Shown: piece after piece, positions 42,800 to 42,918 of the stretch | Layout of the letters: each line of letters begins with the position of its first letter | Numbering within the stretch: position 1 is the first letter of the stretch | DNA from: Meridianimarinicoccus zhengii | Lineage (GTDB): Bacteria; Pseudomonadota; Alphaproteobacteria; Rhodobacterales; Rhodobacteraceae | Assembly: GCF_003254465.1 (NCBI RefSeq) | Contig: NZ_QDFI01000035.1 | Location: 1 to 42,918, forward strand | DNA: 42,918 nt | Direction: 5' to 3' | Made by a program: the position numbers and the translations under genes | The notes under the pieces: generated by a model | The model's input: only the letters and a program-made list of their open reading frames with translations | Databases searched by the model: none | What the model was told of the DNA's origin: nothing

Positions 42800-42918
42800 A
42801 ATCCGGGACGCGGCAAGCTGACCGATGTCAAAGACTGGGTGCGGCGCCGGATCGCGGCCGCCCCGACCTCACGATCGATGAACTGACGGCGGAACTTGCT
42901 GCCGACCACGGGTTGAAG
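42800..42918 (+). mobile_element. internal IS630 transposase fragment joined to the DUF3987 gene
   Basis: Bases 42800-42859 are the exact reverse complement of 1-60, encoding GRGKLTDVKDWVRRRIAA of the same transposase. They continue with codons for DLTIDELTAELAADHGLK, the next stretch of an IS630 transposase. The first 55 or so codons and the terminal repeat are absent. Within GCCGCCCCGACC one base appears to be missing relative to an uninterrupted frame, so the two parts are in different frames. The downstream part is in frame with DUF3987. The fragment may result from a deletion next to an IS copy, or from an assembly join. Confidence 0.7.

Noticed and set aside
1-42918. Inverted identity at both window ends as terminal repeats of a linear virus
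   Set aside because: The repeated 60 bases encode part of an IS630 transposase and do not reach the right end of the window; they are IS copies.

Overview
The window is high-GC DNA, densely coding, with mostly G/C third codon positions and many 4-base ATGA/GTGA gene overlaps. It reads as a temperate podovirus (short-tailed, T7-like virion) integrated in an alphaproteobacterium, most likely of the Rhodobacterales. That placement is inferred from the RcGTA-type spike base proteins, the DUF6538-type integrase and the codon use. No alignment could be run.

Left edge (1-1035): the 5' end of an IS630-family element points out of the window and has inserted into a BRO-N type antirepressor gene, of which about 34 codons remain. 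Next come a leftward terminator and a BamE-like lipoprotein gene. Leftward operon (1141-4230): nine small overlapping genes, including a tyrosine integrase and an AlpA/Xis-like protein. Immunity region (4312-5690): a leftward repressor with a non-catalytic S24-like C-terminus, coupled to an unusually AT-rich accessory gene, and a rightward Cro-like gene that looks leaderless. Replication region (5777-11494): small genes, an HTH/SANT-like protein, a Toprim primase, a DUF5131 protein and an SF3-like helicase. It is followed by a 270-bp non-coding block with 11 exact copies of CTACGAC, an AT-rich segment and a 32-bp alternating pyrimidine-purine tract, which looks like an iteron origin. No DNA or RNA polymerase gene is visible, so the phage presumably uses host enzymes.

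Morphogenesis (11549-39032), all rightward: terS, terL, a short cassette with a Tad2/DUF2829 anti-Thoeris candidate flanked by an 18-bp direct repeat, a gp13-like GNAT protein, a gp7.3-like protein, portal, two small membrane proteins, a Bbp19-like protein and scaffold. Then comes an unusual 3.6-kb block (SGNH esterase, small protein, GH108 endolysin, two spike base proteins) ending in a strong terminator. After a roughly 170-nt leader follow the major capsid protein, two tail tubular proteins, three to four ejected internal virion proteins and a beta-helix tail fibre.

Right edge (39033-42918): a 47-base 3' piece of tRNA-Asn(GTT) marks an attachment site. It is followed at once by a second, unrelated tyrosine integrase and a DUF3987 protein, the start of a tandemly integrated island. 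The DUF3987 reading frame runs directly into an internal piece of the same IS630 element seen at the left edge. Bases 42800-42859 are the exact reverse complement of bases 1-60.
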